Shown: positions 1 through 7,470 of the stretch, one piece after another
How the letters are laid out: every line of letters starts with the position of its first letter
How positions within the stretch are numbered: the first letter of the stretch is position 1
The notes under the pieces: generated by a model
Told to the model about the DNA's origin: nothing
Seen by the model: only the letters and a program-made list of their open reading frames with translations
Database searches by the model: none
Translations under genes and position numbers: made by a program
Assembly (NCBI GenBank): GCA_050330635.1
Contig: JBHJNQ010000053.1
Location: 1 to 64,000 of the forward strand
Origin: CADEDH01 sp050330635
GTDB taxonomy: Bacteria > Actinomycetota > Acidimicrobiia > Acidimicrobiales > SZUA-35
Reading direction: 5' to 3'
Length of the DNA: 64,000 bases

Positions 1-167
1 TCGCCTCCAACTCGACGACACGCTCCTCAGGCGACACGCCCACATCATACGAACACACGCGCGATCAGTGGTGGACCACCACACGCCGCGCGAATCAACC
101 AACCAGCTGAGCAGTTACACTTCAAGCCAAGCGACGACTCGAGATACTGCTTGACTTCACGACTCGC

Positions 168-1847
168 TTGTCCGGCGCCGACTCCCTCGACGCCGTGCTC
201 GACGTCATCGTCGCCGGCAGCCACGACCTGCTCGGCGCAGTCGGCGTCAGGATCGCCGTGCTCGACGAGACCACACGCAACCTCGAGTTCGTTCGCGGCA
301 CTGGTATCGGGGGGAGGCTCGGGCTGCTGATCCCGATCGAGCGGCGCTCGATCGCGTGTACAGCGTTCCGAACCGGTGCGATGCAGATCGCCGCGAGCCG
401 CCGCGAGGTGGAGGAGCGGTTCCCCGACAGCCCAATCCTCTCCGACCCCGATTTCGGTCGATGCATCACGGTGCCGCTGCGACGCGGGCACGAGGTCCTC
501 GGTGCCTGGGTGCTGGCCTACGCGGACTCCGGGTCCCCTGACAGCGAAGATGTCAAACTCGTCGAGCTGTTCGCTGAACAAGCCGCGCAAGCGACCCAAC
601 GGGCGAGGTCGCACAGCGATGAAGTCGTCGCGCGCGAGCGGGCCGATGTCCGGCGCGTGATCTCCGAAGCGTTCAACCGATCGATCACCACGACGGATGT
701 TGCTGACACGATCACACGAGAAGGCCAACAGGCCTTCGACGCTGCGGGCCTGGCGGTCTTCGTCGTCGCCGGCAACGACCCGTCACTGGTCCGGCTCGCA
801 TCCTCCGTCGGGCTCGAGCACGCCAACGTTACGAGCACAGCCCGAATTGGCGAAGTTCGTGACCGGTTCGGTCTGGTGTCATGGCGATCCCCACAGTTCC
901 TGTCAACCCGCGCCGAGATCGAGAAGCGCATTGATTCGCTCGTCCAGGACGCCAAATGGAAGGCGGCAGCGGTACTTCCTCTCGGGCTGGCCGGCACCGA
1001 GTTGGGCATGATCGTCATCGGCTTCAACATCGAGGACACGCTCACCAACGCTGCACAGGTGACATTGTCGGGCCTCGCAGCGGAGGCCAGCATCGCGCTG
1101 GCGCGGGCCCGTCGCTTCGACGTCGAACACGAGATCGCCCTCGCCTTGCAGCGCAGCATCCTGCCAGTCGCTGACACGACCCCGCCGGGCTGGTCGGTGA
1201 GCACCTGGTACCAGGCCACCAGCGACATGGTCGTCGGCGGTGACCTGTTCGATCTGACCGAGCTCGACGATGGCAGGCTGATCCTCCTCGTGGGGGACGT
1301 GGTCGGCCACGGTCTGCAAGCGGCCGCCGCAATGGGTTCGCTACGGTCCGCCGCCAAGGCTCTCGCCCTCATGTCGACCGGACCGGCCAAACTCGTCGCG
1401 GGGCTGAACACCTTCGCCGCAGCAACCCCTGGCGTGTTCTGTTCATCAGTGTGCTGCGTAGAGGTCGGACCCGACGGGCTGGGACGCTACTCGTGCGCCG
1501 GCCACCCGGCTCCAGTACTTCGCCACCCAGACGGCCAGACGGAGATGCTCAACGGCGGCAGGTCAGCACTGCTCGGGATCGCGGAAGCGGTTGCCACAGA
1601 CGCAACGTTCGTCATGGTTCCAGGATCGACCATCGTGCTCTACACCGACGGAGTAGTCGAGCGGCGTCACGTCGACATCGACAGCCAAACCACGCGTCTC
1701 CGCGACTTCATCGGCATTGCCTTCCCCGGAGCAACGGCCCAGCACGTCGTCGAACACATGATGCAGGGTCGCCACGCCGACGACGACGCAGTCGTCGTCT
1801 GTCTGTCGCGCACGACCTCAACGAGCGCGCGAGCGTCGACGATCTGA
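168..1847 (+). CDS. GAF-domain SpoIIE/RsbU-type serine phosphatase
   Basis: A 559-residue PPM-type phosphatase with two N-terminal GAF sensor domains (about residues 5-150 and 160-325) and a C-terminal SpoIIE catalytic domain (about 325-550). The acidic metal motifs GGDLFD (about residue 355) and GDVVGHG, and a later YTDGVVE, are visible. Family members dephosphorylate STAS anti-anti-sigma factors in partner-switching stress responses; no STAS or anti-sigma kinase partner lies nearby. The TTG at 168 is the first ordinary start codon, but GAF-like sequence (LEILLDFTTRL) runs on upstream in the same frame to a TGA at 108-110 with no ATG or GTG, so a CTG start or a lost 5' end is possible. Cytoplasmic; no membrane segment seen. 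Confidence 0.85.
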   Translation: MSGADSLDAVLDVIVAGSHDLLGAVGVRIAVLDETTRNLEFVRGTGIGGRLGLLIPIERRSIACTAFRTGAMQIAASRREVEERFPDSPILSDPDFGRCITVPLRRGHEVLGAWVLAYADSGSPDSEDVKLVELFAEQAAQATQRARSHSDEVVARERADVRRVISEAFNRSITTTDVADTITREGQQAFDAAGLAVFVVAGNDPSLVRLASSVGLEHANVTSTARIGEVRDRFGLVSWRSPQFLSTRAEIEKRIDSLVQDAKWKAAAVLPLGLAGTELGMIVIGFNIEDTLTNAAQVTLSGLAAEASIALARARRFDVEHEIALALQRSILPVADTTPPGWSVSTWYQATSDMVVGGDLFDLTELDDGRLILLVGDVVGHGLQAAAAMGSLRSAAKALALMSTGPAKLVAGLNTFAAATPGVFCSSVCCVEVGPDGLGRYSCAGHPAPVLRHPDGQTEMLNGGRSALLGIAEAVATDATFVMVPGSTIVLYTDGVVERRHVDIDSQTTRLRDFIGIAFPGATAQHVVEHMMQGRHADDDAVVVCLSRTTSTSARASTI

Positions 1848-2306
1848 AAACGACTCAACAAGACGGACGAGCCGGGGTGACGCCTCGCCGGTGCCTCATC
1901 CGCCCGGTGCACGGCTGAGTTGCCGTGTTCGACGACGGAGGTCGTGGGAGAGCGGCGCCCCGTCATGGGCGTCGAGACGATCGTGGTCCACCCGGGTTCC
2001 GCAGCTGGTGGGCAGACGGTGAGGCTGTTTCAGCGGTGTGAGCTTGTTGGTGCCGATTCGGTCGGTCGTGGGGTTCAGGCGGCTTGTTGGTACTCATGGA
2101 TGGGTCCGTCGCATCGTTGTCTGGTGCTCACTGGTCGGCCGGTTCGGAACGTGGTGGGAGTCGCCGCTGGTTCGGGCGGCTCCGTACGACAGTCGTACAA
2201 CACGACGAGCACCTATCAGCGCATACGACAGAGATCAGCGCTGGCACCGAAACGTCTCGCGATCAGGGGAAACGCCGATGAGCGCCGACCAGCGCCCACG
2301 GGCGTC
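1848..2306. other. Intergenic stretch without a recognisable gene
   Basis: No reading frame here looks like a conserved protein. A perfect 7-bp palindrome with a 1-nt centre (GTACGAC-A-GTCGTAC, 2184-2198) could be a regulator site. The stretch directly precedes the tRNA fragment and may be the inner flank of a former integrated element. Confidence 0.4.
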
Positions 2307-2352
2307 GCTCATAACCCGAAGGTCGCAGGTTCAAATCCTGCTCCCGCCACCA
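2307..2352 (+). pseudogene. 3' half of a tRNA-Met (CAT), probable attachment-site scar
   Basis: The last ~46 nt of a tRNA are intact: anticodon loop CTCATAA (CAT at 2310-2312), variable region, a perfect T arm (GCAGG-TTCAAAT-CCTGC), a seven-base 3' acceptor strand TCCCGCC, discriminator A and encoded CCA (2350-2352). The 5' half is absent: no matching GGCGGGA strand or D arm lies in the preceding 100 bases, and the 5' anticodon stem no longer pairs with CCCGA. Integrative elements commonly use the 3' end of tRNA genes and leave such a partial copy at one end. It is therefore read as an att-type scar, not a working tRNA. Confidence 0.75.
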
Positions 2353-2416
2353 CAAAGACACCCTGGTCACAGCACGGCTGCGACTAGGGCTTTGCCGTTC
2401 AGCGGCCCGACTTCAT

Positions 2417-2443
2417 CCCGAGTTCCGCAGTGCGGAACTCGGG
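2417..2443. terminator. Perfect 12-bp hairpin, possible terminator
   Basis: CCCGAGTTCCGC and GCGGAACTCGGG form a perfect 12-bp stem with a 3-nt loop (AGT). No T-run follows, as is common for actinobacterial terminators, so it may act in either direction or be a structural remnant next to the tRNA scar. Confidence 0.45.
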
Positions 2444-2557
2444 TTCATGACGGATCTTCTGAGAGACGATCCGGCACGGGGTGGCATTCGAGGGTTGCGA
2501 CGTGACGGTCGAGGGTCAGTACGTCGGTGAGTCGTCGAGATCTGACATATCCACAAA

Positions 2558-2737
2558 TCAGCTCATGCCTGCTCTCGCGGCTAACCCGATCACCTCGGCA
2601 AGCACTTCAGGCGGCCTGACCTTGATCGTGTCCAAGACCGTCTCGCGATCGACATCGACGAAGACGCCGTCCGTGGGGATGGGGACGTTGAACTCGGCCG
2701 CGATCCGCAGCGAAAGGATTGCCCGAACCTCGCTCAC
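2558..2737 (-). CDS. Small hypothetical protein (59 aa)
   Basis: A 59-codon frame from a GTG start that reads like real coding sequence (charged and aliphatic residues alternate, e.g. FVDVDRETVLDTIKVRPPEV), ending LAARAGMS. The family is not recognised. The frame also continues upstream opposite the ribbon-helix-helix remnant, so the product may be the tail of a longer, truncated gene. It lies head-to-head with that remnant, in a region of broken genes. Little can be said about function. Confidence 0.35.
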   Translation of the reverse strand: MSEVRAILSLRIAAEFNVPIPTDGVFVDVDRETVLDTIKVRPPEVLAEVIGLAARAGMS

Positions 2738-2760
2738 GTGATGGCACAGGAGAGCTGTGA

Positions 2761-2970
2761 GGCGACGCTGAGATCGAGGACCTCCACAAGCACCGGAACG
2801 AGTGGGAGGATGAAGCCGCTCCGGTCCAGGTTCGGCCAACAACCACCGAGGTGGTGTCGTTTCGGCTGCCGTCTGATGAGCTTGACCTCTTGCAGACGGC
2901 CGCCCAAGAACGCGGGGAGAGCCTCTCCCAGTTCATTCGCGACTCGATACAGGCGAGGCTACGCGGATCC
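2761..2970 (+). pseudogene. Ribbon-helix-helix (CopG-like) protein remnant
   Basis: The frame reads DAEIEDLHKHRNEWEDE and then a typical RHH strand-helix-helix, VVSFRLPSDELDLL ... SLSQFIRDSIQARL. A TGA at 2758-2760 closes the frame upstream with no start codon before the conserved part except the GTG pair at 2851/2854, and the reading becomes unlike protein after ARL. RHH proteins are mostly antitoxins or autoregulators. Without its N-terminus and C-terminal tail it is taken as a remnant; a shortened protein started at GTG 2851 remains possible. Confidence 0.5.
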
Positions 2971-2981
2971 GACTCACGCTC

Positions 2982-3158
2982 ATGGAGGACATCACCGCTG
3001 CTGCGCGCACTGTCGACATGTACGCCGGGCCGCGCGGCATTGGATCGAAGGTCTCGACAAGCTGGGTCCCGGACTACCCACCTGTCTCGCAGAACCTCCC
3101 GAGGAGCGAGGGTGTGCCGGCTGACGATCGGGAGCCGCGGCTACCGATGGAAGTCTGA
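2982..3158 (+). CDS. Small hypothetical ORF (58 aa), possibly tail of the RHH gene
   Basis: An ATG-started frame of 58 codons beginning MEDITAAARTVDMYAGPRGI and ending LPMEV. It lies directly after the RHH remnant in another frame, so a frameshift in one original gene (RHH domain plus this tail) would explain both. No family is recognised. Short and with no clear ribosome-binding site; the coding status is uncertain. Confidence 0.25.
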   Translation: MEDITAAARTVDMYAGPRGIGSKVSTSWVPDYPPVSQNLPRSEGVPADDREPRLPMEV

Positions 3159-3169
3159 TCAGCTAGTCC

Positions 3170-3515
3170 CCGAACAGCCCGCTTCGCCCGACCACTACTG
3201 CGACGACGGCGAGGGCGACCCCAGGGATCGGTCAGCATCATCGACCTGTCCGCTGGCGCAGAGGCGCTGACCGTCGCCACCGCTGGGTTCGAGGGCTTCA
3301 ACGACCAGATCGAGGAAGTGCGAGCCGCCGGCGTCCGGATCTTCGGACCCAACGCCACGGTCGCCCAGGACCTCGAACCCGAGTACGTGGCCATGGACGC
3401 GCACTCGACCACGGCGTGGGTCGCGCTCCAGGAGAACAACGCGTTCGCCATCGTCGACCTCGACTCGACCACCGTCACCGACGTGGTCCCCCTTCCTGAG
3501 CCGCACTCGAGTTCG
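3170..3515 (+). pseudogene. Fragment of a choice-of-anchor I family secreted protein
   Basis: The reading VSIIDLSAGAE ... FEGFNDQIEEVRAAGVRI followed by NATVAQDLEPEYVAMD and WVALQENNAFAIVDL is the beta-propeller-like core of choice-of-anchor I (alkaline-phosphatase-like) proteins, which are usually over 500 residues and secreted. Only about 110 residues remain, with a frameshift near 3222 between GEGDP and SVSIIDL and no start or end. Such proteins often belong to extracellular phosphate-ester scavenging, like the 5'-nucleotidase and nuclease 7-12 kb downstream. Confidence 0.65.
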
Positions 3516-3578
3516 ACGGTTTCGAGGTGACGTTCCATCGGGGGTTCCTCCAACCGGTGTTCTGAGTAGTCTTATAGT

Positions 3579-3986
3579 ATGCGACTCGAAGTTAGGCGCA
3601 AGAGCTGCCCGGCGGTCCGGGCGTTGCGGGTCGTTGCGGACGCCTCGGGGTGGGTGAAGGGCCCGGGGTTGGCCGAGGCGGTGGGGTCGTCGTCGGGGTT
3701 CGTGTCCCAGGTGGTGAATCCGTCGGTGCGTCAGGGGGGGGTGCGTTCGGATCCGGGTCCGTCGGGTGGCTAGTCGCTGGCGGTCGCGCTGGAGTCGGTG
3801 TCGGCGGTGATCGAGGCGATCGAGGGCCCGACCGTTTCGGGGCGCTGTGTGCTGGCCGATCGGCCCTGCAACGAGGTCGGGACGTGCGCGTCGCATGTGC
3901 CGTGGCTGCGGGCCCGAGCCCAACTGCTGCGCGAACTCGATGCTACCTCGGTCGCCGACGCGTCGCTGGTTGTGGGAGCCGGGTGA
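3579..3986 (+). pseudogene. Rrf2-family regulator interrupted by an in-frame TAG
   Basis: Both halves lie in one frame: MRLEVRRKSCPAVRALRVV with the winged-helix region to SDPGPSGG, then TAG at 3771-3773, then SLAVALESVSAVIEAIEGP and the cysteine cluster GRCVLADRPCNEVGTC. In Rrf2 proteins GG is normally followed by Tyr (GGY), so a TAC/TAT to TAG change is the simplest explanation. The three cysteines are those that bind an Fe-S cluster in NsrR/IscR-like sensors of NO or redox state. TATAGT abuts the ATG. The next gene (YwiC-like) overlaps as TGATG, and the neighbouring protoglobin would suit a nitric-oxide or redox role. Confidence 0.8.
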
Positions 3987-4412
3987 TGACGGTGATCGGT
4001 GCCGGGGATTCGGTGGCGGGGCCGCGTGCGGTGTCGTTGTGGCGTCAGGTGGCGGTGCCATCCGAACACGGCGGGTGGAGCTTGACCGCGGAGCCGGTGG
4101 TGCTGGGGTTGTTGGTGGCGTGGTCGTGGCCCGGTCTGGCGTTGGGGCTGGCGGCGATGCTCGGCTTCGTGGCCCGCACGCCGTTGAAGGTGGTGCTGGT
4201 GGACCGGTGGCGAAACCGCTGGCTGGACCGCACCCGGATGGCGGCCCGGATCGCCGCGGTCGGGTTGGCGGTGATCGCCGTGTTGGCGATCGCCGCGGCG
4301 GCGGGGGCGTCGAATGGGTGGTTCTGGGTGCCGTTGGCGGCGGCGGTACCGCTGGTCGGGGTGGAGTTGTGGTTCGACATGCGCTCGCGGAGCCGGCGGC
4401 TGGTGCCGGGCG
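3986..4412 (+). pseudogene. YwiC-like membrane protein, 3'-truncated
   Basis: The frame opens MTVIGAGDSVAGPRAVSLWR and continues with the family signatures SEHGGWSLTAEPVVLG, ARTPLKVVLVDRWR and VELWFDMRSRSRRLVPG, including several hydrophobic helices. YwiC-like proteins usually have about 240-260 residues; homology stops near residue 142, where the frame runs antisense into the marR-like gene. The start overlaps the Rrf2 stop (TGATG), so the two formed an operon. The junction at about 4412 looks like a deletion end. Confidence 0.7.
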
Positions 4413-4837
4413 TATTGGAGGCGGCCGATCTCGCCGAGCAGCACCCGCAACGTCGTCGCCCGCTCGGCCGTCGTGCCGGCCTCGGCCCCCAGGACCGGGC
4501 GCAGCTCGGTGGCGATGTCGGCCGCAACCGCTTCGCCGGTACCGGTGAGGGTGACGAGGGTGGTCCGGAGGTCGGCGGGGTCGCGGTGGCGCGAGATGAG
4601 GCCGCGCTTGTCGAGGGTGGCGACGGCGTCGCTGACGGTGGGCTGGGACACGTCGAGTTCGGCGGCGAGGTCGCCGACGCGTCGGGGCCTCCCGTCGGCG
4701 AGGGTTCCGACGACGCTCAGGCCGAGCAGGGACAGCTCGTGGCGGGTCGCCACCTGTTGTCGGGCGGCCCGCAGGGCTCGGCCGAGCCGCTCGACCGCGG
4801 CGAGTACCTTGCGGTCGAGGCCGGCGTCATCGTTCAT
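4413..4837 (-). pseudogene. MarR-family regulator, 3'-truncated
   Basis: About 140 residues of a MarR winged helix: an N-terminal helix (VERLGRALRAARQQVA), the recognition region LDVSQPTVSDAVATLDKRG, the wing RDPADLRTTLVTLTGTG and a C-terminal helix to LLGEIGRLQ. The open frame then continues as antisense of the YwiC-like gene to 3770, giving a nominal 355 residues, but only the first part is MarR. Family members run to roughly 145-160 residues, so only the last few are lost and DNA binding may persist. The start is ATG at 4837. Confidence 0.65.
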
Positions 4838-4900
4838 GGGTCCATTGTCGCCCCTCGAACCCGGGGCGGGTCACCATCGGGTGGGGTCGTAGGGCTGGGA

Positions 4901-5452
4901 TCACAGGGCGATGGTCAAGGTGACGGCCTTGAACCAGGCGGCGTGGATGGCGTCGACGTCAGCGGGGTCGATGTCGGCGTCGGTAAGGAAGGGTCGGATG
5001 GTGGCGGTGATGGGCCAGATGAAGGCGATCAGGTACCGCAGCGGGATGTGAGTCTGGTCGGAGGTGACGTGGTCGGTGTCGCCCATGGTGTCGGTGTGGC
5101 GGCGGGCGATCTCGTGTTGGTAGTTCAGCCAGGTCTGGTCCCAGGGCCGGGTGCACAGGTCGCGGATCCACTGCCCGAATCGGCTGCGCACTGCGGCGAG
5201 GTAGTCGCCGGAGGGTTGGTCGTCGGCACCGTTGAACGATGCGACGAGGTGCGGGTGGGAGCCGACGTAGCCGTACCAGACGTCGAGGATGGCCTCGACC
5301 TGGGGTTCGAGCACGGTGCCGGCCCGGGCGAGCGCAGCGGCGTCGTCGTCGGTCCACAACAGCGTCGACAACAGCAGGTCGAGGTCGCCGGCGCTGACAG
5401 GGGACGGGGGCAAGTTCTGGTCGTAGGTGTCGCCGGCGATCTCGATGGTCAT
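4901..5452 (-). CDS. Protoglobin-domain protein
   Basis: A 183-residue single-domain protein resembling protoglobin, the haem fold also used in globin-coupled sensors: VEAILDVWYGYVGSHPHL, then SRFGQWIRDLCTRPWDQTWL and a probable proximal histidine in NYQHEIARRH. Family members bind O2, NO or CO. Start chosen at ATG 5452 because AAGGAGAA lies 6 nt upstream; the start overlaps the stop of the thioredoxin-like gene (ATGA), so they are co-translated. No sensor output domain is attached. With a redox protein and an Rrf2 remnant nearby, a gas or nitrosative-stress role is inferred. Confidence 0.75.
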   Translation of the reverse strand: MTIEIAGDTYDQNLPPSPVSAGDLDLLLSTLLWTDDDAAALARAGTVLEPQVEAILDVWYGYVGSHPHLVASFNGADDQPSGDYLAAVRSRFGQWIRDLCTRPWDQTWLNYQHEIARRHTDTMGDTDHVTSDQTHIPLRYLIAFIWPITATIRPFLTDADIDPADVDAIHAAWFKAVTLTIAL

Positions 5453-5991
5453 GGGGTGTTCTCCTTGGTCGGGACGGTGGATCCCTGGTCGGTGTCGCAT
5501 CCGCTGGTGGTGGGTGGTGGTTCGTCGATGAGGCGGGCCAGGGTGGCGCCGACGGCGAGGTCGTCGACGTGGCCGAAGGCGTTGAGCCGGACCCGGCCGG
5601 CGCGGTCGATCAGGATCAGGCTGGGGGTGCCGCGGAGCTGGTAGCGGGCCATCGTGATCGGGGTGCCGCCCGGGTGGTCGTGGGTGTCGACGCCGACGGG
5701 GAACCCGATCCGGTACTCGTGGAGGAACGCCGCCAACGACACCGGGCCCATGGCGTCGTGGTGCTCGAACACCGTGTGCAACCCGAGCACCGTCACCTCA
5801 CCGGCAAAGGCGCCGGCGATGCGCTGGGCTTGCGGCAAGCCGTGGCTGACGCATCCCGGGCACAGTATTTGGAACGCCTCGATCGCAACCACCTGCCCGG
5901 CGAGGTCATCGAGGCTGATCGCCGTGTCGATGTTGAACCACTGCGAGACCGCAAGGGGCGGGGCTGGAGGGAACTCGGTCTGAAGATCCAT
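5449..5991 (-). CDS. Thioredoxin-like (TlpA/AhpC-TSA type) protein with CPGC motif
   Basis: A 180-residue redoxin-fold protein. The active site is ILCPGCVSHGLPQAQ (about residue 48), a CxxC followed by the usual helix, and the cis-proline loop is LRGTPSLILIDRAGRV. The C-terminus (about residue 160 on) is a short polar tail with one more Cys. No clear signal peptide is seen, so it is probably cytoplasmic. The start at ATG 5991 lies 6 nt after a TATAGT element, which suggests a leaderless message; an inverted repeat overlaps it. It is the first gene of an operon with the protoglobin. Confidence 0.75.
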   Translation of the reverse strand: MDLQTEFPPAPPLAVSQWFNIDTAISLDDLAGQVVAIEAFQILCPGCVSHGLPQAQRIAGAFAGEVTVLGLHTVFEHHDAMGPVSLAAFLHEYRIGFPVGVDTHDHPGGTPITMARYQLRGTPSLILIDRAGRVRLNAFGHVDDLAVGATLARLIDEPPPTTSGCDTDQGSTVPTKENTP

Positions 5992-6019
5992 AGGAAAACT
6001 ATAGATAGGAGACCTATGG
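5988..6019. promoter_or_regulatory. Inverted repeat over a leaderless promoter
   Basis: CCATAGG (5988-5994) and CCTATGG (6013-6019) form an inverted repeat around a CTATAG palindrome (5999-6004). On the minus strand TATAGT lies 6 nt before the ATG of the thioredoxin-like gene, so this is likely the -10 of a leaderless promoter with an operator over it. The right arm also holds an ATG preceded by AGGAG on the plus strand, perhaps the start of a lost divergent gene. TATAGT recurs right before the broken Rrf2 gene. Confidence 0.5.
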
Positions 6020-6258
6020 ACAAGTCGAGCGCGATGATTCAGCACCGGAGCCCCGTCGGCAGGCCGACAGTCGCAAGGGAGCGTCGCCGGCCGCGGTTTC
6101 GACGGTGCCGGTGTTGCGATCCGGTGCGGACGCAGACGGCGATCTGGTCATCCGAAACCGGTCGCATCGGCCCGAGGCCCGTCTCCGACCTGCCGGGTCG
6201 AAATGGGGCAATCCCGTCGACTAGCGTCGGCAGGCGAAGTTCTTCCAGGAGGAATACC

Positions 6259-7470
6259 ATGCCATCGGCAGCAACGACCCAAGCGCGACGGTTGCAGACC
6301 CCGGGGGCCGACGTATGGCCGCGGACCGCTCGGCCCGACGACCCGAACAAGTTCTTCATGGTCTCAGCCGACTGCCACGCGAACGAGCCCAAGGACTGGG
6401 TGAAGTCTCGTATTGCACCCGAGTTCCTCGATCGGCTCCCCCGCCTCGAGGTCCGCGACGGCCAAGCGTTCATCATCACCGAGGGCAATCGGCCGTGGAA
6501 GCTCAAGACCGACACGACCGACTGGGGTCCCGAGGACATCGAGCGGAACAAGACCGGCTACACGCTCGCCTCGCGCCTGGCGGACCAGGAGCGCGACGGC
6601 ATCGACGTGGAGATCGTCTTCGGCAACAAGGGCATCCACGCGTTCGGAACCAACGATCCCGCCTTCTCGATGGCCATGTGTCAGGCGTGGAACGACTGGG
6701 CGCACGAAGAGTTCGGTGCCCACCAGGACCGCATTCTTCCCATGGCCCAGATCCCCACCCTCGACGTCGGGGCCGCGGTCAAGGAGGTTCAGCGAGTCGC
6801 CGCGCTCGGGTTCAAGGGCATCACCATCCCGGTCAAGCCCGAGTACGGCCCGACCGGCATGGACCAGCGGAACTACAACCAGGCCGAGTTCGAGCCTTTG
6901 TGGTCGGCCATCGAGGACGTCGACCTCCCGGTGACCATCCACGTCTCGACCGGCCGTGACCCCAGAGCGTCGTCGGGCCCGGGCGGCGCGGTCATCAACT
7001 ACGCGGTGCACTGCTGCGCGGCCAGCCAAGAACCGGTCGCCAACCTGTGCGCTTCCGGCGTGCTCGAACGGCATCCCAAGCTCCGGTTCGCCACCATCGA
7101 GGCCGGCATCGGTTGGGTGTCCTGGCTGCTCGAGGCAATGGACGAGGCGTTCTACAAGCACCGCATGTGGGTGTCCCCCGAGCTGAAGGAACCGCCCAGC
7201 TACTACTACCGCCGGCAGGGGTTTGCGTCGTTCGGGGAAGACACCTCCGGGCTGGCTACCGGCGCGTCCCACGACCTCATCGACAACTTCATGTGGGCCA
7301 ATGACTACCCCCACCACGAAGGGACCTGGCCCCACTCGGCCGCCGCGATCGAGCGCACGATGAGCGACCTCACCGACGACCAACGGGCCAAGGTGCTCGG
7401 GCTGAACGCGGCCCGGTTCTGGAAGATCGACGTCCCGGCGCGCTACCGCTCGGCAGCGGGGCGCTCCTGA
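6259..7470 (+). CDS. Amidohydrolase family (ACMSD-like) metal-dependent hydrolase
   Basis: A 403-residue amidohydrolase_2 protein with a TIM-barrel fold. Metal-site features are VSADCHANEP near residue 40 (DxH-like), a TIHVSTG histidine near residue 235, and the late aspartate in WANDYPHHEGTWPHS. Relatives hydrolyse or decarboxylate cyclic and carboxylated intermediates of ring degradation. ATG at 6259 is chosen because AGGAGGA lies just upstream; the open frame extends to 5569 but is antisense to the thioredoxin-like gene. It overlaps the next gene by one base (TGATG) and starts a three-gene operon. The substrate is unknown. Confidence 0.85.
   Translation: MPSAATTQARRLQTPGADVWPRTARPDDPNKFFMVSADCHANEPKDWVKSRIAPEFLDRLPRLEVRDGQAFIITEGNRPWKLKTDTTDWGPEDIERNKTGYTLASRLADQERDGIDVEIVFGNKGIHAFGTNDPAFSMAMCQAWNDWAHEEFGAHQDRILPMAQIPTLDVGAAVKEVQRVAALGFKGITIPVKPEYGPTGMDQRNYNQAEFEPLWSAIEDVDLPVTIHVSTGRDPRASSGPGGAVINYAVHCCAASQEPVANLCASGVLERHPKLRFATIEAGIGWVSWLLEAMDEAFYKHRMWVSPELKEPPSYYYRRQGFASFGEDTSGLATGASHDLIDNFMWANDYPHHEGTWPHSAAAIERTMSDLTDDQRAKVLGLNAARFWKIDVPARYRSAAGRS

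Noticed and set aside
2307..2352. A functional tRNA-Met gene
   Set aside because: No D arm or 5' acceptor strand can be found upstream, and the anticodon stem does not pair.
3771..3773. TAG in the Rrf2 gene (and at 9476 in the zf-HC2 gene) as possible recoding to pyrrolysine
   Set aside because: No functional site needs such a residue, Pyl machinery is not known to be usual in actinobacteria, and both genes lie among other broken genes; single-base nonsense changes explain them.
3770..4837. A 355-residue MarR fusion protein
   Set aside because: Beyond about residue 140 the sequence is only the antisense of the YwiC-like gene.
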